DNA from: Henriciella algicola
Lineage (GTDB): Bacteria; Pseudomonadota; Alphaproteobacteria; Caulobacterales; Hyphomonadaceae
NCBI RefSeq assembly: GCF_003576245.1
Contig: NZ_QWGA01000007.1
Span: forward strand, 310,001 to 374,000
DNA length: 64,000 bases
Direction: 5' to 3'
The position numbers and the translations under genes are program-made. Positions 10,195-18,713 of this stretch are shown in pieces. The notes under the pieces are model-generated. The model ran no database searches, was not told the DNA's origin, and saw only the letters and a program-made list of their open reading frames with translations. The first letter of the stretch is position 1. Every line of letters starts with the position of its first letter.

Positions 10195-11031
10195 ATGGAA
10201 CAGCTAGAGAATATCGATTTCGCCGCGCTCGCCGCCGAATACTGGCCAGTCTTGCTGAGCGGCGCGCTGAAAGTTTTTGGCGCACTGGTCGTCCTGGTCA
10301 TTGGCCTGCGGATAGCCGGCTGGCTCTCATCAATGGTGCGCAAGCAGACATCGAAGCGCGCCGGTGTGGACGAAACGCTCGGCGCATTCTTTGGCTCTCT
10401 CGTCCGCTGGTTTGTAACGGCTGCCGTTATCATCGCGTCGCTGCAAGTATTTGGCGTGCAGGCGACAAGCTTCGTTGCGGTTCTCGGTGCCCTGACGCTG
10501 GCGATCGGTCTGTCGCTGCAAGGTGCACTGGGAAACATCGCGTCCGGCGTGATGATCATGCTGTTCCGCCCTTACAAGAACGGCGATTTCGTCGAGATCG
10601 CTGACCAGGTCGGCACGGTCAAAGAGATCAACCTGTTCCAGACCATTCTGGCGACGCTGGATAATGTGAAGATCATCATCCCGAACACCGAAGCGATCGA
10701 CGGGGTCATCAAGAACTATTCAGGCTATGATACGCGCCGCTGCGATATCGTTTTCGGCATCGATTATGACGACGACATGGATAAGGCGCTGGGCATCATC
10801 CAGACGCTGGTGGACGCCGATGAGCGCGTCTTCCGCGACCCGGAACCGTTTGTGAAGGTGACCAATCTCGGCGACAGCTCCGTCGATATTACGTGTCGCC
10901 TCTGGTGCAACGCGACCGACCTCTGGAACCTGAAATTCGACCTCACCAAGAAGGTGAAGGAAGAGTTCGACGCACAAGGTATCTCCATTCCTTATCCGCA
11001 TCGCACGCTGGTCCAGAAAGTGGCGAGCTAG
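10195..11031 (+). CDS. mscS: Small-conductance mechanosensitive channel (MscS family)
   Basis: Inner-membrane channel that opens under turgor stress. The 278 residues contain three predicted helices (about 18-38, 60-80, 83-110). The third is the Gly/Ala-rich pore helix (VLGALTLAIGLSLQGALGNIASGVMIMLFRPYKNGDFVEI), followed by the beta domain (VGTVKEINLFQTILATLDN, IIPNTEAIDGVIKNYS) and a C-terminal alpha/beta domain ending GISIPYPHRTL. These match MscS of enteric bacteria in order and length. AGAGGT lies before the ATG. A small membrane-protein gene follows after 27 bases. Confidence 0.93.
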   Translation: MEQLENIDFAALAAEYWPVLLSGALKVFGALVVLVIGLRIAGWLSSMVRKQTSKRAGVDETLGAFFGSLVRWFVTAAVIIASLQVFGVQATSFVAVLGALTLAIGLSLQGALGNIASGVMIMLFRPYKNGDFVEIADQVGTVKEINLFQTILATLDNVKIIIPNTEAIDGVIKNYSGYDTRRCDIVFGIDYDDDMDKALGIIQTLVDADERVFRDPEPFVKVTNLGDSSVDITCRLWCNATDLWNLKFDLTKKVKEEFDAQGISIPYPHRTLVQKVAS

Positions 11032-11058
11032 CCGCGCAATCAGGAGAGTATCGAGGCA

Positions 11059-11424
11059 ATGGCAGACACAGGTCCGGTGGAAGCGCCGGTCGTCACCAAG
11101 ATCGGGGAGCCCGGCGGCGAAAGCCCCAAGGCTTCCCGGCCTCAACGCTCGCTGCAAAGGCGCCTGTTTTCGGTTGGTCTGTTACAGGTCGCCGGACTGG
11201 TCGCGGCGAGCGTCCTGCTCGGCTTGTTCCTGCTTTCGCTGGATCTTGACCCCAACAGCGACAGTCTGAATTTCAGGGGCGCTGTCTGGGGCGTCATCCA
11301 AGCCGTGTTCAATTCCATTCTCTGGCTGATCAGCACGCTCTGGAAGCCGTTCCTTGCCGGTGCGGCAATCGTCGTTCCAGCGTTTCTTTTATGGCGTCTG
11401 GCCAGTTTGCCCTTTCGAAAATAG
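11059..11424 (+). CDS. Small inner-membrane protein, DUF6460-like
   Basis: A 121-residue protein with a polar Pro-rich N-terminus (1-35) and two or three hydrophobic helices (about 41-62, 76-95 and 97-115, the last ending IVVPAFLLWRLASLPF). The pattern resembles the DUF6460 family of alphaproteobacteria, whose function I do not know. It follows mscS by 27 bases on the same strand with AGGAGAG upstream, so it is probably co-transcribed with the channel. A link to osmotic stress is only an inference from position. Confidence 0.6.
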   Translation: MADTGPVEAPVVTKIGEPGGESPKASRPQRSLQRRLFSVGLLQVAGLVAASVLLGLFLLSLDLDPNSDSLNFRGAVWGVIQAVFNSILWLISTLWKPFLAGAAIVVPAFLLWRLASLPFRK

Positions 11425-11467
11425 GCGCGCGAACTAAGCTCTTCCCAAACATAAAGGGAGACTATTC

Positions 11468-12370
11468 GTGGATATAAACAAGCTGATGTTCAAGCCGGGC
11501 CTCATGGAAGGCGAGCGGGTTCTCGTCACTGGTGGTGGCACCGGTCTCGGCAAGGAAATGGCCGAAGGCTTTCTCAAGCTCGGCGCCGAAGTGCACATTT
11601 GTGGCCGGCGCGGGAAGGTTTGTGAGGACACTGCAGAAGAGCTGATGTCCAACCATGGCGGCAAGGTCGTGCCTCACGCCTGCGACATTCGCGTTGCCGA
11701 AGCCATCACGGATATGAACGACGCGATTTGGTCAAAGCATGGCGCGCTGACCGGCCTCGTGAACAACGCTGCTGGCAACTTCATCTCGCGGACCGAAGAC
11801 CTTTCAATTCGCGGCTTTGACGCGATTTCGAACATCGTCTTCCGCGGAAGCTTCTACATGACCCACGATATCGGCAAGCGCTGGATTGCCGAGAAGTCGC
11901 GCGGCAACGTCATCTCGATCCTGACGACCTGGGTCTGGAACGGTGGTCCGTTTGTGGTGCCATCCGCCATGTCCAAAGCGGCGGTGAACACGATGACGCA
12001 AAGCCTCGCAGTAGAGTGGGGCCGTTATGGCCTCCGCTTCAATGCGATCGCGCCAGGACCGTTCCCGACCGAAGGCATGTCGAATCGCCTCTCACCTGAA
12101 ACCGAAGGCACCGAGCGCCGCGATTCTGGCGCAGCGAACCCGATGGGCCGCGTCGGCGAGATGCACGAGTTGGTGAACCTGGCGGTCTTCCTGATGGGGC
12201 CGGGCGCCGAATATGTGAACGGCCAGACCATCGCCATTGATGGGGCGATGTATAACGCGTCCGGCGGCAACTTCGCCCAGCTTACCCAATGGGGTGACAG
12301 TGAGTGGAAGGCCGCGCGAGAAGCGATTGAGGTTCAGAACGCCAAGGACAAGGCGGCACGCACCGTCTAG
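11468..12370 (+). CDS. SDR oxidoreductase, 2,4-dienoyl-CoA reductase-like
   Basis: Rossmann-fold NAD(P)-dependent oxidoreductase of 300 residues. The cofactor motif is TGGGTGLGKEMAEGF (21-35), and NNAAGNF follows at about residue 98. The later part (FVVPSAMSKAAVNTMTQSLAVEWG, FNAIAPGPFPTEG) closely resembles mitochondrial-type 2,4-dienoyl-CoA reductases, which help degrade unsaturated fatty acids. Lys is present but the YxxxK tyrosine is replaced (SAMSK), and the Tyr that DECR enzymes use about 15 residues upstream also appears absent (LTTWVWNG). GGGAG precedes the GTG-like start region; the exact start codon is GTG 11468. Confidence 0.8.
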   Translation: MDINKLMFKPGLMEGERVLVTGGGTGLGKEMAEGFLKLGAEVHICGRRGKVCEDTAEELMSNHGGKVVPHACDIRVAEAITDMNDAIWSKHGALTGLVNNAAGNFISRTEDLSIRGFDAISNIVFRGSFYMTHDIGKRWIAEKSRGNVISILTTWVWNGGPFVVPSAMSKAAVNTMTQSLAVEWGRYGLRFNAIAPGPFPTEGMSNRLSPETEGTERRDSGAANPMGRVGEMHELVNLAVFLMGPGAEYVNGQTIAIDGAMYNASGGNFAQLTQWGDSEWKAAREAIEVQNAKDKAARTV

Positions 12371-13362
12371 TGGCGGCGCATCTCTTCCCCTGGGGCGAGA
12401 AATCGCTCCAGGGATTCGCCATTCCAGTTGGCGTGTGCAATCTCGATGCGCTCATGCACATCTTCAGAAACTGATGGCAGCTTGTGTATCGGAACGAGCA
12501 GTGGCCGCAGCCCCCGAAGATTTGCTGTTTGGATAGCGATACCGGGCCGGGCATTGAGCTCGAGCAGCGTGGGGCCCTTATGCTCGCAGATCACGATATC
12601 TACGCCGACATAGCCAAGACCGATATGGTGACCGAGGCGACTAGCGAGTTCCAGAATTTCGTCCCATGAGGGCACCTGAAAGTCGCGTACGGGCGTTTCG
12701 AAGTCAGGATGCACATCGACTGAATCGTTGTGTTGGACGCCCCGCGTCGTGACACCGGTCACGAGATCGATCCCAGCGCCGATGCCGCCCTGATGAAGGT
12801 TCGCCTTGCCATCTGACTCGGCGGTGGGAAGACGCAGCATGGCCATGACCGGGATGCCGCGAAAAACGATCACGCGGACGTCCGGTACGCCGCCAAAAGC
12901 CAACTTCGAAAAGGCTGAATGGGGCACCAGCCGCTCTTCGATCATGACCTGATCAGACCCGTCACCCATCGAGAACATGCCGCTCAGCATGTTGTTGAGG
13001 TGATAGCGGATATCTGACCACAGCATGATCTGACCGTTCATGCGGCGCAGCCCTGTCTTCGCGACACCGTTAAACACCATAATGCCGCCGCCGCCCGACC
13101 CGTTGGCAGGCTTGACCACGAAAGAGCGGTGCTTCTCTGCGATCTTTTCAAGCAGGTGCATCTCGCCGCCATAGCGAATGACGCCGTACAGCTCTGGCAC
13201 GGTGACCCCCGCCTCAATGGCGAGTTTCTTCGTGATAACCTTGTCATCGACGAGCGGATAGAAGCGCCGTGGATTATAGGCCGCGATGAAGTCCAGGTTG
13301 CGGCTGTTCATCCCGAGCACGCCGGACTTGGCCAATTTAGATATTGGACCGAAACCGATCAT
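12367..13362 (-). CDS. RimK-like ATP-grasp amino-acid ligase
   Basis: A 331-residue ATP-grasp protein of the alpha-L-glutamate-ligase-like group. Visible are the ATP lysine segment FVVKPANGSGGGG (81-93), VRVIVFRGIPVMAMLRLPT (162-180), the group-typical NLHQGGIGAGID (188-199) and the metal ligands in LELNARPG (267-274). ATP-grasp ligases join an amino group to an acyl-phosphate; the substrate is unknown. It is the third gene of a minus-strand operon, overlapping the membrane transglutaminase-like gene by four bases (ATGA). Comparative genomics of amidoligases has linked such genes with inactive transglutaminases and retropepsin-like proteases, as here. The 3' end overlaps the convergent SDR gene by four bases. 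Confidence 0.85.
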   Translation of the reverse strand: MIGFGPISKLAKSGVLGMNSRNLDFIAAYNPRRFYPLVDDKVITKKLAIEAGVTVPELYGVIRYGGEMHLLEKIAEKHRSFVVKPANGSGGGGIMVFNGVAKTGLRRMNGQIMLWSDIRYHLNNMLSGMFSMGDGSDQVMIEERLVPHSAFSKLAFGGVPDVRVIVFRGIPVMAMLRLPTAESDGKANLHQGGIGAGIDLVTGVTTRGVQHNDSVDVHPDFETPVRDFQVPSWDEILELASRLGHHIGLGYVGVDIVICEHKGPTLLELNARPGIAIQTANLRGLRPLLVPIHKLPSVSEDVHERIEIAHANWNGESLERFLAPGEEMRRH

Positions 13363-14930
13363 GAGGTTTTGTCGCTCGCATTCGCTAGAACCTTGAAGCG
13401 GAAATACTCGGTGACCTTGTAGCCTGTGTAACGGCCAAGCATCAGAACCGCCGCGAGAACTATGAGCAGCAACTCCGGAAATACGATGGCGAAGTGCTCA
13501 ATGTATTCGCTGGTCAAGATGTAATAGGCCGGAATGGCGCCCGCGAGCGAGCCCAGCGCCTTCTTCAAGGCTTCCTTGGCCCCGTCTTCTTCCCAGGTGA
13601 GCGACATGCGCTCAATGGTCATCGTGATAATGACAAGTGGGAAGAGCGAGATGGAAAGCCCGGTCTGAATTCCCATCGCTTCGCCAGCGAGCGCGATGAA
13701 CATCATCACGAATGTCACGATGATCAGCACCGCCGCGAGACGGGGGACGAGCAACAATTGAAGCTGATTGAAGTAAGCGCGCAGTAGCAGGCCAACAGCA
13801 ACGATGCCCGTGAAGAGCATGATACCGGTAAACAGCTGCGTTTCACGGAACGCCAGCGCGATAAGGACAGGCATGAACGTGCCGAAGGCCGGCATGCCGA
13901 TGACCTGCTTGAGGATCACAATGATTAGCGCACCCAGTGGGATCAGCAGAAGCACGCGGAAGACGAGCTGAAGGTCAATTGGCAGGCTGAGCAAGGAGGT
14001 GGCGTTCACCCAGGGTGCAAACTCGGAGCCGCGCTCCATGGCCCGGGACAGCTGGCTTTCAAAGTTTCGTGCGACCGACCATGAGACACCAACGCGGTTA
14101 AAGCCGTCACCATCCACGATGGGCTGGCGGTCGTAGACAATTGGAAGCGTGCGCGCATCGTTCAGCGGCTCAGCGGTCGTCCCGTTTGCGCTGACCCATG
14201 TCTCGCCAAGCCAGTACTCAACCCACGTCGTCAGCGGTGCCTGACGCGTGTCCGTATCGAGGATAATGCCCTGTACATGCCGGGCAGGCGTCCCCGCCGC
14301 ATTAAGCAGAAAAACGAGCCTGTCCGATGCGTTCGAAATCTCAGGTGGCCCGCCTTCGATGATCGTGGAAATACGGTCGTCGCTTTCGTCGGCGCTTAGG
14401 CGTGCGAGCTGCGTGATGAAGCTGCGCTCACCTGCGGATTTCTCCAACGCTTCCGTCAGGATCGAATCGAGCGCGACGAGAAGAGGCGTCGCATTCTCCT
14501 GAATTGCGCGGCGACGTTCAGATCGACGGTAATCCGATATGGCCTCAGGAGTCGGTCTGGCATCATTGGAGTAGCGCTGATCGACGGCGATCAGCTTTGC
14601 ACTATAGAAAAGGACGGCACTGCCATCCTGCGCGCGGCGCTCAAAGACGGCCTGACGTCCGGTTTCTGTTGTGTCGGTTTCTACGCCAAAGCCCGATGCC
14701 ACAAAGGTTTCGTCAACGACAGTGAACTGGCCTTCGGAGTTGGGGAGGGCGAGGCGGAGAGTGACTGGATCACCGCGCCCCCGGAATGAGACTTTCGCCT
14801 CAATCGTCCAGGTGTCGGAATCGAGGTTCGGCACGACTGGAAAGCCGAGGCGCGTGACCTTGTACGAAAAGATGCCGAGCGCGGCCGCGATGAGTGCGCC
14901 CACGATGATCAGCAATTGAGTACGTTTCAA
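13359..14930 (-). CDS. Inactive transglutaminase domain fused to multi-helix membrane domain
   Basis: A 523-residue membrane protein. An N-terminal helix (6-22) anchors a periplasmic region (about 35-310) with a transglutaminase-like fold (LVFLLNAAGTPARHVQGIIL, TTWVEYWLGETWVSANG). At least six hydrophobic helices follow (about 318-510). The whole protein contains no cysteine, so the transglutaminase nucleophile is absent and the domain must bind or scaffold instead of catalyse. This architecture is known from comparative genomics as inactive transglutaminase with a seven-helix domain, always beside an ATP-grasp ligase and a retropepsin-like protease. Function is not established to my knowledge. 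Confidence 0.85.
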   Translation of the reverse strand: MKRTQLLIIVGALIAAALGIFSYKVTRLGFPVVPNLDSDTWTIEAKVSFRGRGDPVTLRLALPNSEGQFTVVDETFVASGFGVETDTTETGRQAVFERRAQDGSAVLFYSAKLIAVDQRYSNDARPTPEAISDYRRSERRRAIQENATPLLVALDSILTEALEKSAGERSFITQLARLSADESDDRISTIIEGGPPEISNASDRLVFLLNAAGTPARHVQGIILDTDTRQAPLTTWVEYWLGETWVSANGTTAEPLNDARTLPIVYDRQPIVDGDGFNRVGVSWSVARNFESQLSRAMERGSEFAPWVNATSLLSLPIDLQLVFRVLLLIPLGALIIVILKQVIGMPAFGTFMPVLIALAFRETQLFTGIMLFTGIVAVGLLLRAYFNQLQLLLVPRLAAVLIIVTFVMMFIALAGEAMGIQTGLSISLFPLVIITMTIERMSLTWEEDGAKEALKKALGSLAGAIPAYYILTSEYIEHFAIVFPELLLIVLAAVLMLGRYTGYKVTEYFRFKVLANASDKTS

Positions 14931-14969
14931 AAATCAGCTCCGAGTCGCCCTTAAACCCCAACGGCCCGA

Positions 14970-15482
14970 CTACTTAGAACACCGTGCCCGCTTCGTATAG
15001 ATTTCACTTGCGTCAACGACGATGTCTGCCTTCTCGAGCATGTTCCGGCCGATCAGGGTTTCATAGTTGAAGTTGCCTCGATCGGCGAGTGTGACCTCAT
15101 CTTCAATAAGAAGACCGCCAAGGCAGAATTCGAGCTCTACGACCGGGCGGTGAATTAGACCGCCGCGCTTTGTCTTGATTGCGGCCCAGCGTACGATTTC
15201 TGTCTCGATCGTGCGTTCGTCGCCGTCTTCATTTACAACCTTGAACACGATGTCGCGTGTTTCGTCTTCATCGTCCCAATCCTTGCGGGAGGGCGCATCA
15301 AGGATCACGGCGTGGATCGAAGACGTTTTGGCGCCGGTGTCGAGTTTTGCATCGAGCTCAATGTCGAGATCTGCAATTCGCACATGCTCCAGCCAGCCAA
15401 GAACGTTCTTGTCTGTGTCTGCAGCGGCGCTGAGGGCCGTGCCAGCGATAATGGACGACGCGATGAGAAGTTTACGCAACAT
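14970..15482 (-). CDS. Secreted retropepsin-like protease
   Basis: A 170-residue exported protein, often labelled ATP-dependent zinc protease, but with an aspartic-protease signature. Residues 1-21 (MLRKLLIASSIIAGTALSAAA) are a signal peptide. KLDTGAKTSSIHA at about 46-58 carries the DTGA motif of single-domain retropepsin-like proteases, and LIGRNMLEKADIVVD near the end matches the second family motif. ATG 15482 is chosen because it gives an exact signal peptide; an upstream in-frame start at 15518 adds 12 polar residues. First gene of the three-gene module, 39 bases before the transglutaminase-like gene. It may cut a peptide built by the ATP-grasp ligase, which is inference. Confidence 0.82.
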   Translation of the reverse strand: MLRKLLIASSIIAGTALSAAADTDKNVLGWLEHVRIADLDIELDAKLDTGAKTSSIHAVILDAPSRKDWDDEDETRDIVFKVVNEDGDERTIETEIVRWAAIKTKRGGLIHRPVVELEFCLGGLLIEDEVTLADRGNFNYETLIGRNMLEKADIVVDASEIYTKRARCSK

Positions 15483-15569
15483 GGATTCTTGCCTGCCTTT
15501 GTTTATTGGGCGCTTCAAACAGCAAGAATGTGATTTTCGCGTGGCGAAACTCGTATCTAACTTTGACGC

Positions 15570-17156
15570 TCAAGCATCGCTGAGTTCACGAACCAGCTGG
15601 TTGACGGCACCATAGTCAATCTTGCCGGTCCCAAGCACCGGTATGTCATCGACATGATAGACCTTTCGGGGGACGGAAAGTTCCGAAACGCCGTGCGATT
15701 GGGACCAGGCCAGGATCTCGCTCCGGTTTGCTTCTGCAGATGTCGTCAGAAGCACGATCTGCTCGCCCTTGCGCGGATCAGGGATGGCGCCAGCCGCATG
15801 CATGTCATCAGGCCAGATAGCGCTGGCGCAGTTCTCGACAACCGCCAGCGAAACCATCTCGCCGCCAATCTTGGCAAAGCGCTTCACCCGGCCTTGAATG
15901 CGGATGCAGCGATCCTTGTCGATGGCGACGATATCACCTGTGTCATGCCAACCTTCATTGAGTGGCTCCAGCACACCCGGATTGTCCGCGCGCATATAGC
16001 CCTGCATGACATTCGGGCCGCGAATGCGAAGTCTGCCGCCATCCTCGATGCCTTCGACCGGAACTAGTTCGTATTCCATATCGGCCATGAGGCGGCCGAC
16101 GGTGCCGGGTTTGTTCAATTCGACACTGTTTGCTGCGACCACAGGGGAAGCTTCGGTCGCACCATAACCTTCGAGGATCTCGATCTGGAATTTGCGGCGG
16201 ACGAGCTGGCGTGTTTCGTCTCGCACGCGTTCCGCGCCGCAGACAGCAAGCCGGACACTGCTCATGTCGCCTTCTTCACCGGCGCGGGCATATTGAGAGA
16301 TGAAAGTGTCGGTCGCGAGAAGGATGGTGGAACCTGTCTGGCGGATACGTTTGGCGATCTCGCGCGGCTGGAGAGGCGTCGGGTGGAAGACCGCTTTGAC
16401 GCCAGCCATCAGCGGAAGGAGGGCGCCGACCGTCAGGCCGAAGCAGTGAAAAGTTGGCAGCGGATTGAAAACCGAGTCAGTCTCCGGCGAGAGACCGATA
16501 TGGGCGCGCACCTGCTCGACATTGGCGACGATGTTCTGGTGGCTGAGCACGACGCCCTTCGGCTCACCTTCGGTGCCGGACGTAAACAGGATGACGCCGG
16601 TCTTCTTGTGATCCGGTCCTTGAAAGACCAGCGACGGGAATAGGGGACCGACGGCCCCCTTCACCTTGTCAGCAAGGGACAGGTTCTCTCGCACGTCCTC
16701 AAGATAGATGAACTCCGCGTCTTCGCTCAGGCTCTCGACCAGCGGCTCCAGACTGCCGAGTTCGATGAACTTGTTTGCCGTGATGATCTTGGACACTTCG
16801 GCGGCGCGCATGGCCGCGCGGAGGTTTGCCGACCCCGCTGTGAAGTTCAGCATTGCCGGGATGCGGCCAGCAGCCAGTACGGCCAGGAAGGCGATGACGG
16901 CGCCCGCACCGGTTGGCAACATGATGCCCAGGACTTCATTGCGCGCGGTCTTGGCGCGAATCGCAGATCCCAGCGCAAAGGCGGCACGCGCAATCTCCGT
17001 ATAGGTCAGCTCGCGTTCGTCGCCGTCCACGATGGCCACAGTGGCACCGCCAAACTCTTTGCGCGCCCGCATGAAGGCGGAGAAGATGTCGGTCCGCGTT
17101 CGTTTCAGGTTGAATGAGATCGGTTCTGGAACAGAGGTCATGGAAAGCTTCGGCAT
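15570..17156 (-). CDS. AMP-binding acyl-CoA/acyl-ACP synthetase
   Basis: Adenylate-forming enzyme of about 528 residues that should activate a fatty acid with ATP. Motifs are the P-loop ILFTSGTEGEPKGVVLSHQN, NPLPTFHCFGLTVG, EGYGATEASPVVAAN, WHDTGDIV and the C-terminal catalytic Lys in PVLGTGKIDYG. The order and spacing resemble the acyl-ACP synthetase half of Aas, without the acyltransferase half. Start choices are GTG/ATG 17180, ATG 17156 and ATG 17141, and none has a clear ribosome site. It is divergent from lipA and reads toward the retropepsin gene with an 87-base gap, so it may or may not share that transcript. Confidence 0.85.
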   Translation of the reverse strand: MPKLSMTSVPEPISFNLKRTRTDIFSAFMRARKEFGGATVAIVDGDERELTYTEIARAAFALGSAIRAKTARNEVLGIMLPTGAGAVIAFLAVLAAGRIPAMLNFTAGSANLRAAMRAAEVSKIITANKFIELGSLEPLVESLSEDAEFIYLEDVRENLSLADKVKGAVGPLFPSLVFQGPDHKKTGVILFTSGTEGEPKGVVLSHQNIVANVEQVRAHIGLSPETDSVFNPLPTFHCFGLTVGALLPLMAGVKAVFHPTPLQPREIAKRIRQTGSTILLATDTFISQYARAGEEGDMSSVRLAVCGAERVRDETRQLVRRKFQIEILEGYGATEASPVVAANSVELNKPGTVGRLMADMEYELVPVEGIEDGGRLRIRGPNVMQGYMRADNPGVLEPLNEGWHDTGDIVAIDKDRCIRIQGRVKRFAKIGGEMVSLAVVENCASAIWPDDMHAAGAIPDPRKGEQIVLLTTSAEANRSEILAWSQSHGVSELSVPRKVYHVDDIPVLGTGKIDYGAVNQLVRELSDA

Positions 17157-17174
17157 TGTGATTTCTAAACTTAG

Positions 17175-17191
17175 TGTCACAAAATGTCACA
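17175..17191. repeat. Direct repeat TGTCACA, 10-base period, in a divergent promoter region
   Basis: Two copies of TGTCACA (17175-17181 and 17185-17191) lie exactly one helical turn apart, just upstream of the acyl-synthetase start and about 100 bases before lipA. Such spacing suits side-by-side protein binding, but the factor is unknown and chance is possible. Confidence 0.35.
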
Positions 17192-17287
17192 GAGAGTGAT
17201 AAAGGCAACTCGCGCAGGGCAGCCGGTCAATGCCGCCTTGCGATATTGCAGCTTGATGATGGGGGCGTGGCAGTCCATCTATGCCGC

Positions 17288-18235
17288 ATGGTTACACTCA
17301 TCGAGAGCAAGCAGAAATTCCGGCATCCGGAGAAGCGCAACAGGCCCGATACGCCCGTCTTGCGCAAGCCGGACTGGATCCGTGTGAAAGCCCCGACGAG
17401 CCAGGGTTTTCGGGATACGCAGGAAATCGTCCGCTCCAAAGGTCTCGTGACGGTTTGTCAGGAAGCTGGCTGTCCGAACATCGGCGAATGCTGGGACAAG
17501 AAGCACGCTACGATGATGATCCTCGGTGAGGTGTGCACCCGGGCCTGCTCATTCTGCAACGTCTCCACCGGCAAACCGTCGCCTGTCGATGAGGATGAGC
17601 CGCGCCGTGTCGCTGAAGCCGTTCAGGAAATGGGCCTCCAGCACGTTGTGATCACGTCTGTCGACCGCGACGACCTTGAGGATGGCGGCGCGCGTCACTT
17701 CGTGAATGTGATCGGCGCGATCCGCGAGGCATCGCCCGGCACGACAATCGAGATCCTGACGCCAGACTTCCTGCGCAAGGATGGTTGGGAAAACGCAGTC
17801 ATTGATGCGCGCGCTGACGTCTTCAATCATAACCTTGAAACCGTCCCGCGCCTTTATTTCTCTATCCGCCCGGGCGCCCGCTACTATCATTCCCTGCGCC
17901 TTCTTGAGCGCGTGAAGATGCGTGACCCGAACCAGTTCACCAAGTCAGGCCTCATGGTCGGCCTTGGTGAGACCAAGGAAGAGGTCATGCAGGTCATGGA
18001 TGACATGCGCTCTGCTGGCATCGATTTCCTGACCATCGGCCAATACCTGCAGCCGACGCGTAAACACGCAGCTGTCGATCGCTTCGTCCACCCGGATGAG
18101 TTCAGCTCCTATGAAGAGATCGCGCGTTCCAAGGGCTTCCTCATGGTGTCCGCTTCACCGCTCACCCGGTCGAGCTATCATGCCGATGAGGACTTTGCGA
18201 AAATGAAGGCGGCACGACTGGCCGCTAACCAGTAG
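17288..18235 (+). CDS. lipA: Lipoyl synthase
   Basis: Radical-SAM enzyme that inserts two sulfurs into protein-bound octanoyl groups, making the lipoyl cofactor used by the PDH subunits of this window. The 315-residue product has both Fe-S clusters: [12 protein letters not shown] (auxiliary cluster, CX4CX5C) and CTRACSFC (CX3CX2C radical-SAM cluster), plus [17 protein letters not shown] and the C-terminal [10 protein letters not shown] containing the Arg-Ser-Ser-Tyr end that ligates the auxiliary cluster. ATG 17288 gives the normal length; an in-frame extension from 17174 encodes unlikely sequence. A COQ10-like gene follows after nine bases, its ribosome site formed with the lipA stop (TAGGAGCAG). 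Confidence 0.97.
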   Translation: MVTLIESKQKFRHPEKRNRPDTPVLRKPDWIRVKAPTSQGFRDTQEIVRSKGLVTVCQEAGCPNIGECWDKKHATMMILGEVCTRACSFCNVSTGKPSPVDEDEPRRVAEAVQEMGLQHVVITSVDRDDLEDGGARHFVNVIGAIREASPGTTIEILTPDFLRKDGWENAVIDARADVFNHNLETVPRLYFSIRPGARYYHSLRLLERVKMRDPNQFTKSGLMVGLGETKEEVMQVMDDMRSAGIDFLTIGQYLQPTRKHAAVDRFVHPDEFSSYEEIARSKGFLMVSASPLTRSSYHADEDFAKMKAARLAANQ

Positions 18236-18244
18236 GAGCAGCCT

Positions 18245-18703
18245 TTGCCGCGCCTCTCAAAGCAGCTGGTGATCGAGCATCGCGCCGATGAGGTGTTTGA
18301 TCTGGTCGCCGACATCAAGCGCTATCCCGAATTCATCAAGTGGATCCGTACCATGAAGGTGAGCGGAGAGCGCGAAGAAGACGGCGTGCGCAAGTATCGC
18401 GGCGAGGTCGATGTCGGCTTCAAGGGCTTCTCCGAGCGATTTGCGACCGACATTGCCGCCGATGATGAGAACCGCACCGTTGAGGTCTCTCTGGCGCGTG
18501 GCCCATTCAAGAAGCTTCAGAACCGGTGGAAGATGTCGCCTGACGGGGAACTCGGCACAGTCGTCGATTTCTTTATCGACTATGAGTTCCGCAATCCCGT
18601 CCTGTCGCTTCTCGCAAAGGCGAACACGACCCTTGCCGTCAACAAGATCATGAAGTCGTTCATTGACGAAGCTGACCGCCGGTATGGTGAGCGGCGCACC
18701 TAA
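18245..18703 (+). CDS. COQ10/RatA-like ubiquinone-binding START-domain protein
   Basis: A 152-residue SRPBCC (START-like) protein. The opening LSKQLVIEHRADEVFDLVADIKRYPEFIKWI and the closing VNKIMKSFIDEADRRYG are typical of the bacterial COQ10 group, also annotated RatA after the E. coli toxin. In mitochondria and alphaproteobacteria these proteins bind coenzyme Q and aid respiration, the function I favour over a toxin. The start is TTG 18245 with AGGAG eight bases upstream. It is co-transcribed with lipA, a common alphaproteobacterial pairing. Confidence 0.88.
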   Translation: MPRLSKQLVIEHRADEVFDLVADIKRYPEFIKWIRTMKVSGEREEDGVRKYRGEVDVGFKGFSERFATDIAADDENRTVEVSLARGPFKKLQNRWKMSPDGELGTVVDFFIDYEFRNPVLSLLAKANTTLAVNKIMKSFIDEADRRYGERRT

Positions 18704-18713
18704 TCTTTTCTGG

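Noticed and set aside
13129-13422. Plus-strand open frame opposite the ATP-grasp gene
   Set aside because: It lies wholly inside the minus-strand ATP-grasp and transglutaminase-like genes, has no recognisable motif and no ribosome site; it is a codon-bias shadow.
18245-18703. RatA toxin of a toxin-antitoxin pair
   Set aside because: No antitoxin-like neighbour (RatB) is present, and lipA linkage plus the START-domain pattern favour a coenzyme Q-binding COQ10-like role.
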